Assembly (NCBI RefSeq): GCF_050433565.1
Contig: NZ_JBNPWZ010000012.1
Location: forward strand, 1 to 64,000
Source: Ornithinibacillus bavariensis
GTDB taxonomy: Bacteria; Bacillota; Bacilli; Bacillales; Amphibacillaceae
Direction of reading: 5' to 3'
Length of the DNA stretch: 64,000 nt
Below the pieces are notes generated by a model, which saw only the letters and a list, made by a program, of their open reading frames with translations, was not told the origin of the DNA and searched no databases. How positions within the stretch are numbered: position 1 is the first letter of the stretch; each line of letters begins with the position of its first letter. The translations under genes were made by a program, and so were the position numbers. Of the stretch, positions 61,723-64,000 are shown piece by piece.

Positions 61723-61820
61723 CTAATCACTCCTTATATATATTTCGTATATTTCTCCGTTTTGCAGGCTATACCTTTTTTAGCTCCATGTCGTGCTGTA
61801 CCCTATACATAAATCCTGTT

Positions 61821-63311
61821 TTACTCTACATCAATCTGAGCACGCTGTAATTTTCCACTATAATCTACATAAACAGATTTCCATTCTGTGAATACGTCTA
61901 ATGCTTGGACTCCAGAATCACGATGTCCGTTACCAGTTCCCTTTGTTCCACCAAATGGTAAATGAATCTCTGCACCAGTTGTTCCTGCATTAACATAAAC
62001 TATTCCAGTATCTAAATCACGTTGTGCTTGGAACACTCGATTAACATCTGTTGTAAAGATGGAGCTAGATAGCCCAAATGTGACACTATTATTTACCTCA
62101 ATAGCTTCTTCAAAGCTTTTTACTGGAATTAAAGAAACTACTGGACCGAAAATCTCTTCCTGAGCAATACGCATGGAATCCTTTGCATCTGTAAATAATG
62201 TAGGTGCAAAGAAGTTACCATTTGCATATTCCTCATCAGTCAATTCATATCCGCCAGCTAGAAGCTTAGCTCCTTCATCTTTTCCGATTTCGATATATTT
62301 CTTAATCTTTTCAATTCCAGCCTTGTTGATAATTGGACCAACCTTAATGGTAGAATCTAAGCCATTTCCAATCGTCAACTTTTCCATTGCTACTAGTAAA
62401 CGTCCTTCAAGTGCTTCCTTAACTTCCTCATGAACAATAACGCGACTACAAGCTGTACAACGTTGGCCACTTGTTCCAAAAGCACTCCATAAGATCCCTT
62501 CTACAGCTAAGTCGAGATCTGCATCATCCATTACGATTACAGCATTCTTGCCCCCCATTTCTAGGGAGACTTTCTTTAATTGACGACCACATTCGGAAGC
62601 TATATTACGCCCAGTCTCATTAGATCCGGTGAAGGATATTACCCGTATATCATCATGATGCACCATCGCATCTCCAACCTCTGAGCCACTACCGAATACG
62701 ACGTTAATAACTCCCTTAGGCAGACCCGCATCCTCGAATACCTTCGCAAGCTCATAGGCCATAATTGGGGTTTCTGTTGCTGGCTTCCATACAACTGCAT
62801 TTCCAGCGACAATAGCTGGGAAGGACTTCCAGGTTGCAATAGCAATAGGGAAGTTCCAAGGGGTAATTATTCCCACTACACCTATTGGGGCACGTACACT
62901 CATCGCAAACTTATCCTTTAGCTCGGAAGGAGTTGTTTGTCCAAAGAGGCGTCTACCCTCTGCTGCCATATAAAATGCCATGTCAATACCTTCTTGAACC
63001 TCCCCACGAGCCTCCTCCAAAACCTTACCATTTTCCATCGTCAGGAGCTGTGCGAGTTCCTCTTTTCTTTCTTTCAAAAGATATCCAACTCGATATAATA
63101 CTTCCGCACGCTGTGGTGCTGGAATAAGTGCCCATTCTTTTTGTGCTTTCTTCGCCGCTTCAACTGCAGCATCTACACTTGATGCATCTGATAAAGGAAC
63201 ATCTAAAATCGCTTCACCTGTAGCTGGGTTAATTACTGGAGTCATTCTCTCTACCTCAACCCACTCACCGTTGATATAATTTGCTAGTTTCTTAGTTTTA
63301 ACTTCTACCAT
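61821..63311 (-). CDS. Aldehyde dehydrogenase, ALDH7/aminoadipate-semialdehyde-like
   Basis: The 496-aa NAD(P) ALDH has FTGSNETGRNI, catalytic Glu in LEMGGKNAV and catalytic Cys in SGQRCTACSR. The C-terminal NAGTTGAEIHLPFGGTKGTGNG resembles the antiquitin/AmaB family, which oxidises alpha-aminoadipate semialdehyde (allysine). It follows the TPP enzyme gene by 14 bases and precedes the lysine dehydrogenase. GGAGG precedes the ATG. Confidence 0.88.
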   Translation of the reverse strand: MVEVKTKKLANYINGEWVEVERMTPVINPATGEAILDVPLSDASSVDAAVEAAKKAQKEWALIPAPQRAEVLYRVGYLLKERKEELAQLLTMENGKVLEEARGEVQEGIDMAFYMAAEGRRLFGQTTPSELKDKFAMSVRAPIGVVGIITPWNFPIAIATWKSFPAIVAGNAVVWKPATETPIMAYELAKVFEDAGLPKGVINVVFGSGSEVGDAMVHHDDIRVISFTGSNETGRNIASECGRQLKKVSLEMGGKNAVIVMDDADLDLAVEGILWSAFGTSGQRCTACSRVIVHEEVKEALEGRLLVAMEKLTIGNGLDSTIKVGPIINKAGIEKIKKYIEIGKDEGAKLLAGGYELTDEEYANGNFFAPTLFTDAKDSMRIAQEEIFGPVVSLIPVKSFEEAIEVNNSVTFGLSSSIFTTDVNRVFQAQRDLDTGIVYVNAGTTGAEIHLPFGGTKGTGNGHRDSGVQALDVFTEWKSVYVDYSGKLQRAQIDVE

Positions 63312-63325
63312 TGTAGTGCCTCCTT

Positions 63326-64000
63326 TTATTTCCTAGGGGAAGTTCCCCGGATTGATGTGATTGTGGAAGAAACGGAAATTTGTTCAATATCAGTCAAAAT
63401 TTCAATGACCGTTGGTAAACCAAGCTTTAATGCTTGATTCATTGCATTTTTGAACTCTTCTACAGTTTGCACAGTATATCCGCTTGCTCCGATACCATTT
63501 GCTAAATGTGAAAACGAAACCTCTCCTAAATTAGTTCCAATTACTCTACGAGGATAATGAATTTCTTGATGCATTCGTATGGTGCCATAGCTATTGTTAT
63601 TAAAGACCAGAGCAATGATAGGGATTTTTTCACGAACAGCGGTTTCTAGCTCCTGAAAGGTCATCATAAAGCCTCCATCACCGGAAAGAGAAACAACTGT
63701 TCTATCGGGTGAACCAAGCTTTGCTCCAATTGCTGCAGGCATTCCATATCCCATAGCACCTGATGTAGGTCCAATATAGGTTTGTTTTTGCTTGAACGGA
63801 TAAAAAGCATGAAGCCAGCCAGCAAAATTACCAGCATCATTAGTAATAATTGAGTTGATAGGAAGCATCTCCGCCATCATGCTTATAATATGCTTATTAA
63901 TAACATCCTTCTCTGTAGCAGCAATACTACTAACCGCAAGAAATCGTCTATTGCTCGCCTCAGCCCATTCCTCCCATGAAGAAAGAACCTTTATCGAATT
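63326..64000 (-). CDS. Thiamine pyrophosphate-dependent enzyme, C-terminal part
   Basis: The reading frame is open to the right edge, so only the last 224 residues of the protein are seen. The TPP-binding motif GDGGFMMTFQEL...NNNSYG is complete. It belongs to the acetolactate synthase/benzoylformate decarboxylase family; a 2-oxoacid decarboxylase or ligase role is possible. It leads an operon with the ALDH and lysine dehydrogenase genes, unlike ilvB, which would be next to ilvN. Confidence 0.85.
   Translation of the reverse strand, partial: NSIKVLSSWEEWAEASNRRFLAVSSIAATEKDVINKHIISMMAEMLPINSIITNDAGNFAGWLHAFYPFKQKQTYIGPTSGAMGYGMPAAIGAKLGSPDRTVVSLSGDGGFMMTFQELETAVREKIPIIALVFNNNSYGTIRMHQEIHYPRRVIGTNLGEVSFSHLANGIGASGYTVQTVEEFKNAMNQALKLGLPTVIEILTDIEQISVSSTITSIRGTSPRK

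Noticed and set aside
1..64000. CRISPR array, prophage or integrated element
   Set aside because: No regularly spaced identical repeats, integrase, transposase or phage structural genes are seen, and the gene order on the left is the conserved Bacillus core.

Overview
This window is low-GC chromosomal DNA from a spore-forming member of the Bacillaceae, most like the Oceanobacillus/Virgibacillus/Ornithinibacillus group. The gene content and order of the left half follow Bacillus subtilis: the bcp(ygaF)-gsaB-ygaD-ygaC-sspE block, then mutY(yfhQ)-yfhP-yfhH-recX-yfhF-yfhE, then pdaA, yfkD-yfkF and yfkH-yfkI-yfkJ. A gamma-type small acid-soluble spore protein and the spore cortex deacetylase PdaA support a spore former. 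I see no phage, insertion sequence, CRISPR array, rRNA gene or complete tRNA gene.

Layout. 1-11 kb: peroxiredoxin, K+ channel, heme precursor enzyme, YidC insertase, ABC exporter, nucleotide phosphatase, SspE, MutY, YfhP, YfhH, an SDR, RecX and YfhF. 12-13.3 kb is rich in non-coding signals: a structured RNA leader with a tRNA T-arm-like hairpin ahead of an acetyltransferase, the tiny gene yfhE, a cluster of DnaA boxes, and a promoter buried in a perfect 18-bp inverted repeat. 13.3-18.7 kb holds two convergent GntR-controlled ABC modules. 18.7-29.8 kb: ComEC-like hydrolase, sugar acetyltransferase, a lipoprotein gene broken by TGA exactly at its lipobox cysteine, ClpE with CtsR boxes, acyl-CoA synthetase, PdaA, a YuiF-type transporter, YfkD and YfkF. 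29.8-35.2 kb: an amino-acid ABC permease and binding protein without ATPase, a P1B-4 metal ATPase behind a perfect PerR box (PfeT-like), and the yfkHIJ cluster.

35-52 kb: AGCS symporter, a NiaR-type repressor divergent from a two-gene sodium:solute symporter, SRAP protein, glutaminase, PlsC, MreBH, then an acyl-CoA operon (CoA-transferase, DUF1801, acyl-CoA dehydrogenase, aldehyde dehydrogenase), an ECF sigma/anti-sigma pair, a ZIP transporter, and a NUDIX/hydrolase pair. 52-59 kb is a glycerol/dihydroxyacetone region: glpD, glpK and glpF with attenuator hairpins and a cre-overlapped promoter, plus dhaKLM. 59-64 kb: DUF3870, IclR regulator, lysine 6-dehydrogenase, ALDH7-like dehydrogenase and a TPP enzyme that runs off the right edge.

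The two catabolic clusters (43.8-48.1 kb and 59.4-64 kb) can be joined on paper into one route from lysine through aminoadipate and glutarate to crotonyl-CoA. This is inference. The best candidates for something undescribed are the RNA at 12.10-12.25 kb, the DnaA-box cluster at 13.06-13.17 kb, the lipobox-TGA gene at 20.8 kb and the 12-bp iterons at 37.45 kb.
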